Assembly (NCBI GenBank): GCA_001695595.3
Contig: MBPM02000072.1
Coordinates: forward strand, 248,001-312,000
Reading direction: 5' to 3'
Length of the DNA stretch: 64,000 bases
Source: Plasmopara viticola
Lineage: Eukaryota; Oomycota; Peronosporomycetes; Peronosporales; Peronosporaceae
This document shows positions 12,765 through 22,800 of the stretch, one piece after another (the stretch's first letter is position 1; each line of letters begins with the position of its first letter). Made by a program: the position numbers and the translations under genes. The notes beneath the pieces were generated by a model. The model was given only the letters and a program-made list of their open reading frames with translations. It was not told where the DNA came from and did no database searches.

Positions 12765-12971
12765 TGTTGAGAAGATGATGTGAGCAGTAGAAGGCAAGTT
12801 TGGAAGTAAATGTATTTAAGGTCCTTAGTTCGCTATTCCGAGCTACCTCTAAGCCTTTCCTATGACGTCATCGTGGGCGCAATCATGTCGCGTCATCGTG
12901 TGCGTAATCATGTCGTCCTATGGTCCGGAGATTCGATCGCGCAACGTGTGCTGATAGCTGTTTTTCTAACA
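12765..12971 (-). repeat. Copia 5' LTR (right copy)
   Basis: 207-bp LTR, identical by eye to the left copy. It is the promoter-bearing LTR for the minus-strand element. Confidence 0.95.
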
Positions 12972-12976
12972 GTGGT
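12972..12976. repeat. Target-site duplication of Copia element, right copy
   Basis: GTGGT, the exact partner of 8091-8095. Confidence 0.95.
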
Positions 12977-13793
12977 TCCGTCGCATCATCCATCTTTGCT
13001 CACTTTACGTTTTTCGCCAATCCGATTCATACTTAAATGTTGTACAAAATAGCTGTGTATTTATTATCGGGTTAATGCTTCATCTTGTTGCTAATAAAAA
13101 TCGGAGTGGGTTTATTATGATAAAAAAAAAATAGGCTAATACATGCTTGAGATGTAATTTTTTGTCATAGACTAAAACGTTTGGGTATACCAATCAGAAA
13201 ATGGTATTGCTTCGATTTGCGTGGCCTGCTTAAGTAAGTGTTGATTTGGTGCAAATCGGTATGAGTTTTGTCAATTTGGGAATCAAAACAATGAGGTGTC
13301 GACAATGCTCAGGCTTAATTTATTTGCTGAGAAAACGTGTATACAGCTCATTATGCAAATCGCATCTATCATAAAATTTTGTAATTAATTAGCAGATCGA
13401 GCCCCAATGGCTCAAAAAGAGCGGCTCTAAAAAAGCGGTCAAGCGTACGAAAGAAGTTAGAGCATTGAACTCAACCTTTAAGGTGATCGAAACCAACTGA
13501 TGTCAAATTCGATGGGAAAACATGCACTTGTCGTCAAAAAAGTAATTAATCCGACCTCGAGCGCGAAAGACGAAATGTGTAGCCTATGCCAAGTCAACAT
13601 ATTCCACTTTACCGTAAGCCGTTGCAGACCTAAAGATAATAAATACTATACCGAAGTATAGTTGACAAATAGTGGTTGTGTACTTTTAACCTCAGAGTCT
13701 GTGCGTCTTCATTTGCTCGCTGCGCTGGCACTGCTGAACTCTTTGGAATCTACTGAGACTAGATATTTTGGTCTAATCCGTTACCGCCTACAA
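12977..13793. other. Upstream region of the acyltransferase gene
   Basis: AT-rich DNA between the Copia right end and the acyltransferase start codon. It holds no supported gene. Open sequence continues upstream of the chosen ATG to about 13662 but has no in-frame ATG there. The Copia insertion lies about 0.8 kb upstream of this gene and could affect its promoter. Confidence 0.55.
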
Positions 13794-15143
13794 ATGATGA
13801 GCGAATCGCGCGGCGACACTCCGCGTGGCAAGTGCAGTGCAACGTCCTCTGCGTTGGAAGCTATTGAGCTCGGCGTCGTTAATGTCACGGACCAGGATTC
13901 ATCTGTCAATGCGAAAGCTAAGCAGCTCCAACAGCAAGCGGATGAGCCCATGCCATCGCCAGCCTCTAAACGCAACGCAGTGCCCGCGCAACATGCCAAG
14001 GTGCTCTTTCTTGATGGCGCGCGTGGCTTGGCCGCGATTCTCGTCGTTGTCCAGCACGCCGATGAATTTGTGCCAAAACTCCACCTCGGATCAGTGGGCG
14101 TCGATATCTTTTTCGTACTCTCTTCCTTCCTTTTGACGTGGTTATTCATGATCAAAAGCAGGAAGCTCTTGTCGCAACGCGCACCCGTCCGCAAATGGGC
14201 ATTTACACTGGCCGATTACTTTCAAAAACGCTTCTTACGTGTCTATCCAATGTTCTTGGTGTCGGTCATTTTCCTATCGCTTCTACCCGAAGGCGACCAG
14301 AGACGCTACTACATTGGAAAACGTCCAAAGTTTGACATGCTCAAGACGCTCACGTTCTCGTACGAGTATCGCTATCATGTATACTGGTCGCTGCCACTGG
14401 AGATTGCCTATTACTTTATTATTCCACTCTTTGTCTTGGGTGTACTGAGCATGCGTCGGTTTTGGTGGATTGCCGCACTCCCACTGACGGTGTGGATCGT
14501 ACACGAAGGTGTCTTTGGTGAACGACAAAGCCACATGCCCATGCGACCTCACATCGCGACTTTTCTCACGGGGTCCCTTGCAGCCGTGGTGTACGTGAAA
14601 GTGGATTTGTGGATCAAGAAGACAGAGTTTGTCTTTCGTTGGTGGCACATGCTCTTTCTCCGAGCAGTGGAGAGTCTGACAATATTAATGCTGTTGAGCG
14701 TGTGTTTTCGAGGACTTCTTTTTCATTGGGTGCATGCCAACCCGGCGCCGCGTCCCAATGGCTTTCCATACACAAGCGCATTCTTGGCAATTGTTTTCGT
14801 GATTGAGGTCATTAAACCGTCCTGGGTGGCCACGATGCTGGAATGGAACGTGCTTCGTTACTGGGGAAAGATCAGTTTTTCCGTCTACTTGGTCCATTCC
14901 TTTGTGGTCTATCATCCGACATTAAGTAGACAAAAGGATTATTTCGACCGGTTCTTTTCCAGACTGTTTCTCATTCTCGCATTGTCGACGGCAACTTACT
15001 ACCTTGTCGAATACCCGTCGCTGCTGCTTGCCCAAAGGATTTCAAAATTTATTGCAAATGCAGAGAAGGGAACGTCGGGAGGCTGGACGCAACTCAATAA
15101 ACCGCAAAGTCCGACGACGCAGAATCCCAAGAGACTGGACTAA
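13794..15143 (+). CDS. Acyltransferase-3 family integral membrane protein
   Basis: A 449-residue single-exon gene. It belongs to the acyltransferase-3 (OafA/NodX/NRF-6-like) family of multi-pass proteins that transfer acyl groups to sugars or other acceptors across a membrane. The first membrane segment carries the family signature F-L-D-G-A-R-G-L-A-A-I-L-V-V-V-Q-H (residues 72-88), with H88 as the expected catalytic histidine. It is followed by G-V-D-I-F-F-V-L-S-S-F-L-L. About ten hydrophobic segments follow, separated by short basic loops, and the family's F-S-V-Y-L-V-H-S motif appears near the C-terminus. The first 65 residues form a hydrophilic, low-complexity cytosolic tail. I chose the first ATG of an ATG-ATG pair; the frame extends further upstream only through a non-ATG codon. 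The acceptor substrate cannot be told from sequence. Confidence 0.85.
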   Translation: MMSESRGDTPRGKCSATSSALEAIELGVVNVTDQDSSVNAKAKQLQQQADEPMPSPASKRNAVPAQHAKVLFLDGARGLAAILVVVQHADEFVPKLHLGSVGVDIFFVLSSFLLTWLFMIKSRKLLSQRAPVRKWAFTLADYFQKRFLRVYPMFLVSVIFLSLLPEGDQRRYYIGKRPKFDMLKTLTFSYEYRYHVYWSLPLEIAYYFIIPLFVLGVLSMRRFWWIAALPLTVWIVHEGVFGERQSHMPMRPHIATFLTGSLAAVVYVKVDLWIKKTEFVFRWWHMLFLRAVESLTILMLLSVCFRGLLFHWVHANPAPRPNGFPYTSAFLAIVFVIEVIKPSWVATMLEWNVLRYWGKISFSVYLVHSFVVYHPTLSRQKDYFDRFFSRLFLILALSTATYYLVEYPSLLLAQRISKFIANAEKGTSGGWTQLNKPQSPTTQNPKRLD

Positions 15144-15681
15144 AAAGCGCTAGCACGGAGAGTTCTACGACACAGAACGGCAAGTCAAAAGACAGTTTAG
15201 AGTACCCTTAACCTTGGAGATAAAGAGTGGTAGATGAAAGTTCTTGTTAAGCAGTCAACGTGTTATGAGCTTTGATGTTTAAAATACTTCACTTACACAG
15301 CAGCGCCTGCTGAACGTGATCTGATTGCAGCTAAAATCGCGGTATACCTTTCGGTTGGTTATGTCTACTACTTGCGGGGTAATACTACGTGAGAGCGTTA
15401 GGCCCCTAAGTTGCGCGCAAGTGATCTCAAACGTGCCTTCGTTCACGACGCAAGCCATAAGCACACCTACGATCGCTCCAAGCATACTGATGCAGTGAAT
15501 ATCATCTTGTATATTTAAAGCAACAACATTAACCAGCGTCGTGATTCTCTTGGAAAATGAGCCATCCTTACGAATGTACAAAGCATATATTAATCAGGAC
15601 ACAAAGTCTGGCAAAGAAGCAGGCAACTTAACAACTGCACTTCCCACACAAGTAAGCAAGCAGCTCGCATCAAGAAGCTGT
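15144..15681. other. Intergenic region without a supported gene
   Basis: Separates the acyltransferase gene from the convergent NIFK-like gene. A 100-codon minus-strand frame (15279-15581) has no recognised motif and is not annotated. Confidence 0.5.
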
Positions 15682-16401
15682 TTAGGTAAAGGCAATGTGC
15701 TGTTGTTTTGCCGGCAAGTGTGCTTCATACCCGGGAAAGTCGTAGTCGATACCAAGTGCCTCGAGCACTTTCCGCTTCTGTCGTTCCTTGGTCACAAGCC
15801 GCTTGTTGTTAAGCACAGTCTGTTCGTACGACTTTTCCGCATTATGGCGATTACGGTTAATGGCTTGACGAGGCAGCGGTTTAAACTCCTTGTTGGCGCC
15901 AATAAACATGCGTTCATGCACGGCATGCGAGGGTACAAGATGGCACGAGAGCGTGTGGTCAAAGAGTCGGTACTCGTTCATAGTGTTGGCAACAATTTGT
16001 GCCACCTCTGGTTCGTCGAATTGAATAAATGCGTAATGCTTGGAATTGCCCGACCGCTTGTTGCGTGAGAGGCGCACGCGACGCACGACGCCAAATTGCT
16101 TGAAAAAGCCCATCATTTGTTTTTCGTAAAACCCGTGCGGGATGCGGCCAAGGTAAATCACGTTGGACGGCTTTTCCTTCCTCTTCTCAGCCTGCTTGAC
16201 CGTTGATTGCGCGGCAGCATCCTTCTTGCGCTGCATTTTGCTCTTGTGCTTATTGCCAATGGCCGTCGGTACCTTCACAATGTCAATTTTGGCGTCGAAT
16301 GTATTGTGTCCGGTGACGTTGTTCGTCTCATTATCGCTGTCCGAGTCCCACTCGTCGCCCTGTAGCTTCTCTAGCTGCGTCCCTATCTTCTCGCTCACCA
16401 T
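15682..16401 (-). CDS. NIFK: NIFK/Nop15-like nucleolar RRM protein
   Basis: A 239-residue single-exon gene. One RNA-recognition motif spans about residues 80-155, with RNP2 I-Y-L-G-R-I at 82-87 and RNP1 K-H-Y-A-F-I-Q-F near 120-128. The N-terminal third is acidic then lysine-rich, and the C-terminal tail is basic with many K/R. The phrase I-P-H-G-F-Y-E-K-Q-M-x-x-F-F-K-Q-F-G, and the segment after the RRM ending in a short basic tail, are characteristic of the NIFK (MKI67IP) and yeast Nop15 family. That family acts in the nucleolus in large-subunit pre-rRNA processing. The mammalian FHA-binding phosphosite region is not recognisable. The gene is transcribed divergently from the CFAP77 gene, with about 290 bp between start codons. 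Confidence 0.85.
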   Translation of the reverse strand: MVSEKIGTQLEKLQGDEWDSDSDNETNNVTGHNTFDAKIDIVKVPTAIGNKHKSKMQRKKDAAAQSTVKQAEKRKEKPSNVIYLGRIPHGFYEKQMMGFFKQFGVVRRVRLSRNKRSGNSKHYAFIQFDEPEVAQIVANTMNEYRLFDHTLSCHLVPSHAVHERMFIGANKEFKPLPRQAINRNRHNAEKSYEQTVLNNKRLVTKERQKRKVLEALGIDYDFPGYEAHLPAKQQHIAFT

Positions 16402-16629
16402 AACCCTGGAGCTAGCAAGTGACTGACTGGGTTAGTCTAAAATTGATTGGAGACTAGCATTGTTGTGTATACCGTGCCTGCCCATCTATCCGGATGAAAA
16501 AAGTGACAAGAAGGTATACGCCTTATTTCTTATAAATAAATTTTGCCAGGCATTTTTTATTGTAAGCCGCAGATATCATGCTATTCTTATCACTCACTAC
16601 CTTGTACCAATTATAGGTTGCGCGTGACT

Positions 16630-16698
16630 ATGACGAGCAGTGCTCTTGCTACCACTTTTCGGCCAAACGCAGTGCCGATATCATATCATCGACCATGA
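16630..16698 (+). promoter_or_regulatory. Possible upstream ORF overlapping the CFAP77 start
   Basis: An ATG at 16630 opens a 22-codon frame whose TGA stop overlaps the main ATG in the four bases ATGA (16695-16698). If it lies in the mRNA it could limit translation by termination-reinitiation. Whether the transcript starts upstream of 16630 cannot be seen. Confidence 0.35.
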
Positions 16699-17537
16699 CA
16701 AAGGAGCACCGGCCGCAAACTTTGCGACGGACGATGGTGAAGAGCACTGTTGGCCATGTGCAGCGTACAACCTATGACTTGCCCGATGCAAAGAATCCCC
16801 ATCACGTGTACGGCTACGAGATTCCTCGAGATCCAGAAAATGCTGGACAAGTGATTAGTAAGTGGGAACATGCGACACTTTCACCTGCAGCTACGAGTGG
16901 GCGCAGCTTTATTAAGACCAATCGTCAAGCCGTCTTGAACGGGTAGGCGCGAACTAACTATCAAACATCAAGTGTTTTACTTGTTTACAATGAGTTGGCG
17001 GTACAGATGCTTGAGCGCAGGCGAGACTCGTCAGTTTGCCAAAGAGCATCCAGATATTGCCATCAATTTTGCATCCAAGAGGAAGAATAAGTTCACGCCT
17101 ACGAATGACACGATCTTTGGCATCAAGTCGGAGTGCGTACCGCGGATGCTTTTACTTTGCTGCTTGAAATAACACTGTCTTTCTTTTCAGAGCATCCGAA
17201 GACATTTGGGGTCTAGTGCAGGCTCGATTTACTTCATATAGCAACGACAATGCAGACTACCCCGACGTGAGCTCCATGAAGGCGAGAGGGGTACGGTCAC
17301 TTTGGTAATTTACCAAACCTTTTCTTATCCAGACTTGCTTAGCAGGCACTACCACTGCCTCGAGAGACGCGCTGCTCCATCGGCAAGGACGTTCGCAATT
17401 ATATCAGGCCTCCGGATCGCCATCACGCGGAACTCTTTAAAATGTCTAAATTTAAAGCAATTGGTCCCATCCTTAATACGCAGCCTACGCGTAAAGAAGA
17501 AGAGCACCATTATCAGTTAGCAGACAACGCGAATTAA
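16695..17537 (+). CDS. CFAP77: CFAP77-like cilia and flagella protein, four exons
   Basis: Spliced model: 16695-16942, 17007-17132, 17191-17290 and 17346-17537. This gives 221 residues with consistent phases. The introns are 64, 58 and 55 bp, all GT-AG. The product has the CFAP77 (C9orf171) pattern: a V-Y-G-Y-E-I-P-R-D block, then K-T-N-R-Q-A-V-L-N-G followed across the first intron by C-L-S-A-G-E-T-R-Q-F, then a T-I-F-G-I segment and a basic tail. In animals the protein is a microtubule inner protein of ciliary doublets. Here it would serve zoospore flagella. Its presence argues against the downy mildew lineages that have lost flagella. The third intron's 3' site is less certain, because CAG/CAG alternatives differ by one codon. 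Confidence 0.75.
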
Positions 17538-17632
17538 TACATATCTATCCAACATTACGATTTTCTCATATGTTGATTGGCTTAAAATGCAATAATAAAG
17601 CAGAATATCAAGTCGCGAGTAACTCGAGCAAC

Positions 17633-19831
17633 ATGGCGCTTTTGCCGCGTCTACTAGTGCTGTTTTGGCTATTTCCTGCCGCCTTGTGTACGCCCTCTTT
17701 CGATCGTATACGCGGTATTGCCCCTTCAAAACAGGGTGACTATTCTGCAGGGATTTCGTGTCAAGTCGGCGGGACAGTAACGAATCTACTCCTTGATCGA
17801 GTTAACGACGACTTTTGCGACTGTGACGATGGTCGGGACGAGCCAGGGACCGCTGCCTGCTCGCACCTCTTAAGTGCTTACTTTCACTGCGAGAAATCTG
17901 GGGTTTTGTCTGAAAATGTGTGCATTATCATGTATCGATGAAAAGTATGAAGCCTCAACTTGTGTTGTTTGCGTAGATTCACACGTCTCGAGTCCATGAC
18001 GGTATCTGCGACTGCTGTGACGGTGCTGATGAAGAAGTGGGTGGCAAGGTTTTGTGTCCGAACGTGTGTGCAGCTGCTGCTGACGCATTTCGAAAGAAAG
18101 CCGAGCAATGGCTAGAAGTAGTGGAGACGGGGTATGAAAAACGAGAGGCAGTAGTCAAGGGAAAAGTTGCAAAGTATTTTGAGAACGAAAAAAAGGTTGA
18201 AACGATAGCGCAAAAGGAGTTGGCGGGGCTGAAGCTGCTTAAAGAACGAGTGACAATCCATAAAGATCGGGAGGAATTAGCTGAAAAGAAGTATCGAATA
18301 AAAGTGTCAAGGCAGAAACAAGCGGAGAGTCATAAAAGTAAAACAACGAGTCAGGAATCTTCAGATGCTGAGGGACAAGCGGATGTAGAAGTGTTGAATT
18401 TTGAAGGTTTGGACGCTTTGCAAGTGGCGAACGATTATATACTTGAAAATTCAGCAGAAGATGAACGCGCGGCAGAGGTTTTGACGTCGAGAAAAGGATC
18501 GGTGAAAAGTCTCATTGAATTGCCGGATGGGACACAGCTTTCATTGGCGGATTACTTGCGCATGGATCATAACAATCAAGCACCGAACAGAAGGTTATGC
18601 ACATTGTTGTTTTCGCTGTTTGATTGCTCATTATTGATTTCTGCATGCAAGCAGAGAAGGGCAACGCTTTGCAGAAGAAATGAGACGCAACGATTTCTTG
18701 GGCCCACTTTTTAATGGTGGAGCTGAAGGGCGGAAGAAAATAGGGCTTTACGCATTGCGAACGATTGGTAAGAGTAGAGTGCTCGCAAATGATGCTGTCT
18801 ATGGTGCTTGCAAATGCTAATCTGTCTTGACAGGTATTGTCATATCCCCTGTTCGCGCAGTGGTTGAAATAGTGCTATTTTGTCCGAGAACATTATGGGA
18901 TTTGCTGTCTTCACCTGAAGTGATGGGTTCTCTCGTTGAATCTTTGCCAAATATTCCTAAATTGTCGCATTCTATTTGGTTCCGTCAACTTGGTGGTGGC
19001 AGTGTATACCATGGATACAGCTCGGTCATGTGGGGTGTTTGGGTTGTGTGGGATGCACCTGTTTATGCTTTCAACTATCTCTTGTAAGTTGCGCACTTCC
19101 GATGATTGCTAATTAGTTGCTGTCTATTTGAATGACATTTTGAACGTACTCAAGCCCAAAGTTGGACGATGAATTGAAACTGCCTTTGGCCGAGTCACTG
19201 CGAAAGGTTTTAAATGAAATCAATGCTGACATTGCAAAGCTGGAAAAAGAGCAAAAGGAGAGGCATGAGGCTGCAAAAATCGATTACGGTCCCGACCGTG
19301 CGTTCTTTGCTTTCAAGAATGAATGCCTTGAGAAGCGCATTGAGGTACTAAATTGCATTTTTGGTGTTTGAAATCTTATTGATTGAGTCTAAATCACATA
19401 TTGTGTGCATAGAAATACGTATACAAATTTTGTGCGTTTGGAAAAGTCAAACAGGACAGTACAAGACTTGGCAAATGGGCTGATTGGGCTGCTGCGACGA
19501 GCCAAGATTCCACCATTACCGTAGATAGTGACAAGGTGGATTACACGAAAATGCAATACTCAAAGGGTCAGAGGTGCTACAATGGCCCAGACAGGTAAGC
19601 TCTGGGTCTTTGGACTACCTGAATTTGGTCCCCAAAGCTTGACTAACAGAAAGGAATGCTTTCAGGTCTGTATTAGTGCACCTTCAGTGTGGCATAGACG
19701 ATGAAATTTTAAGTGTCGATGAGCCTTCGACGTGTGTGTACGAGATGGTTCTTCGCTCGCCCCTGGCGTGTTCTTCTCATGTGCTAGCGAAGGCTCAGGA
19801 GGACGTTGCGTTTTGGACGCAGGGGCGTTAG
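17633..19831 (+). CDS. PRKCSH: Glucosidase II beta subunit, seven exons
   Basis: Model: 17633-17917, 17977-18593, 18652-18767, 18834-19086, 19155-19344, 19413-19594, 19666-19831. A signal peptide (M-A-L-L-P-R-L-L-V-L-F-W-L-F) leads into the N-terminal domain with two LDL-receptor-like repeats: N-D-D-F-C-D-C-D-D-G-R-D-E-P-G-T and H-D-G-I-C-D-C-C-D-G-A-D-E. A charged coiled coil follows. The C-terminal mannose-6-phosphate-receptor-homology domain includes Y-V-Y-K-F-C-A-F and a final C-x-Y-E-M-V-L-x-S-P-L-A-C. Family members bind the catalytic alpha subunit in the ER and help trim glucose from N-glycans. Exon 4 encodes a hydrophobic, Trp-rich stretch of about 85 residues between coiled coil and MRH domain that I do not recognise from animal or yeast homologues. 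There is no C-terminal HDEL-type signal. The first 5' splice site (AAT|GTGTGC) was chosen because it restores family spacing. Confidence 0.88.
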
Positions 19832-22800
19832 TTTGCGTGTCTATGCATGCAAATATGCAAGCATGAACACTGAAACTTTTTTTACTGACTAATAGCGAGC
19901 TGGTCGTGCAACTTCGAATTCTTTCTGTCAAATTGTTGTGCTTTTGAAGGTGTATCCCCGAGGCTGTCGTAATTGTTTGAATAGATAAAACGTGATTATG
20001 AATTTCTGACTCTTGTTAGTCTTATGAGGCTTATGTAACTTTGGTGTGAACTGAAATTGTCAAAAGAACTTCATGTGGTAAATATTCTACAAATGTATTC
20101 CGCACAATAATTCCTCCGTTATCTCAAAGCCACATCTTCGCTGCATCATCGGCAACCCGTCGCCATTTTTAACACTTGCTTTCAACAAACAATACTTACA
20201 TAATATATTACTACGAGCAGCGAAAGCTCTGGCTCATTAAGTGCAACTGCAATTAAACTTACATACAAGATGGGCTATAATGTTGCTCACACTGCTAGCG
20301 TCGCTCATAGTATTCGGCACGGCTTATGATGAAGATCAATCAAAATCAATGCAATAACGAGTTGCCTTGTCTTGAACACTAAAGATTACGTACTGTTACA
20401 TACACAAGTAAGCAAGCGTCCCTAAAAGTAAGCAGTTCGCAAGCATCCCTAAATGTTTTCCATGTAGAAGGTGCTGTGTGCTCTGCCACTCCTCTACCAC
20501 CTAATTATATTTGCAATCCCCCGGAACGTTGTCTTAAATTCTGAGCAACAGAAATGACGAGGAAGAGAGGAAGCTAATTACTTGCCGATGACGGCCATGG
20601 CACCGCGTAGAACGCTTTTCTACTTCGCGCTCCGCGGCGACTCTTTAGAGGTCACTATTTGCCAAAGAAATGGTCGAAAAAAGAGCCACTGTTTTAGTGC
20701 GAAACCACAGCGGCTATGACATGCTTTAGGCATCGCAACATATTTCGCGTTAAATTTTATAAATAAGCATTGCCTGCAGGTATTTTAAAATCATGTCACT
20801 GGATGTATATCAGCCCATCCTTCGGCTATCCCAGTTGGAAGAGCGGAGACAACTCATGTGAAAGATGTCTTGGCTTTGTCTAGTATTAAGCTAGGCGCAC
20901 AGAACTGGAGCTCCGAGCGTAGGTATGAATCACTCTTACTATTTAGTCGTAAGACCTTGAACTATTTACGAACCGTATCCAAATTTGAAATTCGAATGTT
21001 TAAGTCCTTCACGCAACCTTGCTGGATCCGGTCAAACGGCCTTTACGAATTCTGTGAAGCGTATTCATCACAAGAAGTTCATGGAGACCATTGGATTTGG
21101 GAGTAAAACTGGCCTTGGAGAGCATTGAGTGCCAAATTAATCAAATTATGCCTCAGCGTTACGCTTTTCGCTTGAATCATCGGGGTGAATTCTAGTAGTA
21201 AAGTCGTGGCTTCTTCAGGGCAATATATGACTCATTTAACGGCAGAAAAAGAGCCTGGACTTTGGTTGAAAACCCCGTCATCTTTACTCGTATGGACGTG
21301 CAAACGTCCTGTTCAGTCTGCTTTGGTCTGTGATTTCATATTTAAGCAGTGAGCTTTATGATCAGCCATTTGGATGTGCGCCGATGTTTAAGAAATTACA
21401 ACCTCTTAGCCTTAAGGTGCCTATAGCTTGGAGTATCGGGACATATAGTCTGTATTTAATTACCAGCAAGGCCGAAAGGAGAGCCAATTGATTTGTAAAG
21501 ATTGCCTCGAGACAATCAAACAAGCGTAAGCTTTCATAGAGTGCAGCAATCGAGTTAAGACTTTTGAATAATGTCCGCGAAGAGCACCTAATCAATCAGC
21601 ACGATCCACATCGACTATCCTAATTTAATGAAGAAGGGTCAGTTTCTCGTTCGGCAATTGTTATCTATCAAGCTCGAATTTAGACCCGATTCAAACTGAA
21701 AAAACGACGCAGTCACCACCACATAGCGAGGCACAACTCTTCGTGCACCCCGAGTCACGCCGAGTCATTTCAAACATCGCGCACAAGGGACAAAGTATTA
21801 AGATCGTAGACTTGAGAGTCTAGAGACTTTATGGCAAGTATGCGTTTGAAGGTAATTTCTGAAAAAACATTACGATTGATGTACTTTTTTTACTAAGACT
21901 TTTTTGTTAAAAGAAGCTGGCGAAAGGATCGTCTTCAGCAACATTTGTCATTCGCCGCAAGCTCTTTTCTATCTACATCCAGTCAAAGAATTGATTGCCG
22001 TGGGTATTACCGCAGAAACTGTATCTGTTCCAGTCTCTCGATTTCACAGCTTGACCCATATCTCGAATCTGGGACCTCATCCCCAATCGACATAGGAACT
22101 CTTGACAAGACTTTTCATCTGTTGGACACAAGCTCTATAAGGACAGCTTGTCGACGTCATTGTCATAGCTCGACCAACGCCCGCTTTGTCCAAGAAATAG
22201 TGGTCAATGATGTTGTGGCATCCCTATCTTCGAAAAAAAATGTGCTACCAACCCAACAAGCCTTATTATGTCCGTGGGATCAGAACAGGTAATGCCATTA
22301 CCTGTTCTCCTTGAAATAGTCAAGCTGACGTAAATCTTCAACAATGCATTGAAGGAATATTTGTTAAAGATTGTTCATCTTTTTTCGATTAAAGTGCACT
22401 CTTACGGTTGCCACAGGCAAAACAATACTAATCACACGTCGATAAAATTTACACTTTTTTCAATTTACAAGCTTAAGTAGCTGTTAAACAAACCAAATTG
22501 TCATCAGGGTTCACTCGAAAGGAAGGCATTTTTAAGTCTGCATTTACTGGTGCTAAAATTAGGAATCTCAGCACATATTAAGTTGCGCATGAGTTCAGCC
22601 CCACATTATGCACCGACACGCTCAAAAATGAAAGGAACGAGCACTTCTTTTCTGCAATGCACACGATTAAGTACGCGCGGAACGACGAGTCGACATAGGA
22701 GCTGTGTCATAGCCCCTTCTTAATTGTAAATTGGTCGCTATATTTGTGCGTGACACACCACAACATGCAGTGAACAAGCAAGAAAAGGCGAACAAAGATT

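Larger units (their letters stand above)
8096..12971 (-). mobile_element. Intact Copia LTR retrotransposon
   Basis: A 4,876-bp element bounded by two 207-bp direct repeats that start TGTTGAGAAG and end TTTTTCTAACA on the plus strand. It is flanked by GTGGT duplications. The polyprotein lies on the minus strand, so the right repeat is the functional 5' LTR and the left repeat the 3' LTR. I found no difference between the two LTR copies. With the single undamaged 1,474-codon frame, this indicates a very recent insertion and a probably autonomous copy. The element carries a primer-binding site, a polypurine tract and all Copia domains in the order Gag, protease, integrase, reverse transcriptase, RNase H. 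It sits in AT-rich DNA upstream of the acyltransferase gene. Confidence 0.97.

Noticed and set aside
15279..15581. 100-codon minus-strand frame with a hydrophobic segment
   Set aside because: No recognisable motif, no partner exons and weak start context; probably chance in intergenic DNA.
20406..20455. Near-repeat of AAGTAAGCA...TCCCTAAA
   Set aside because: Two imperfect short copies only; not enough to call a repeat family.
21945..22292. 115-codon plus-strand frame
   Set aside because: Ser/Cys-rich composition typical of a chance frame; no domain or signal peptide.
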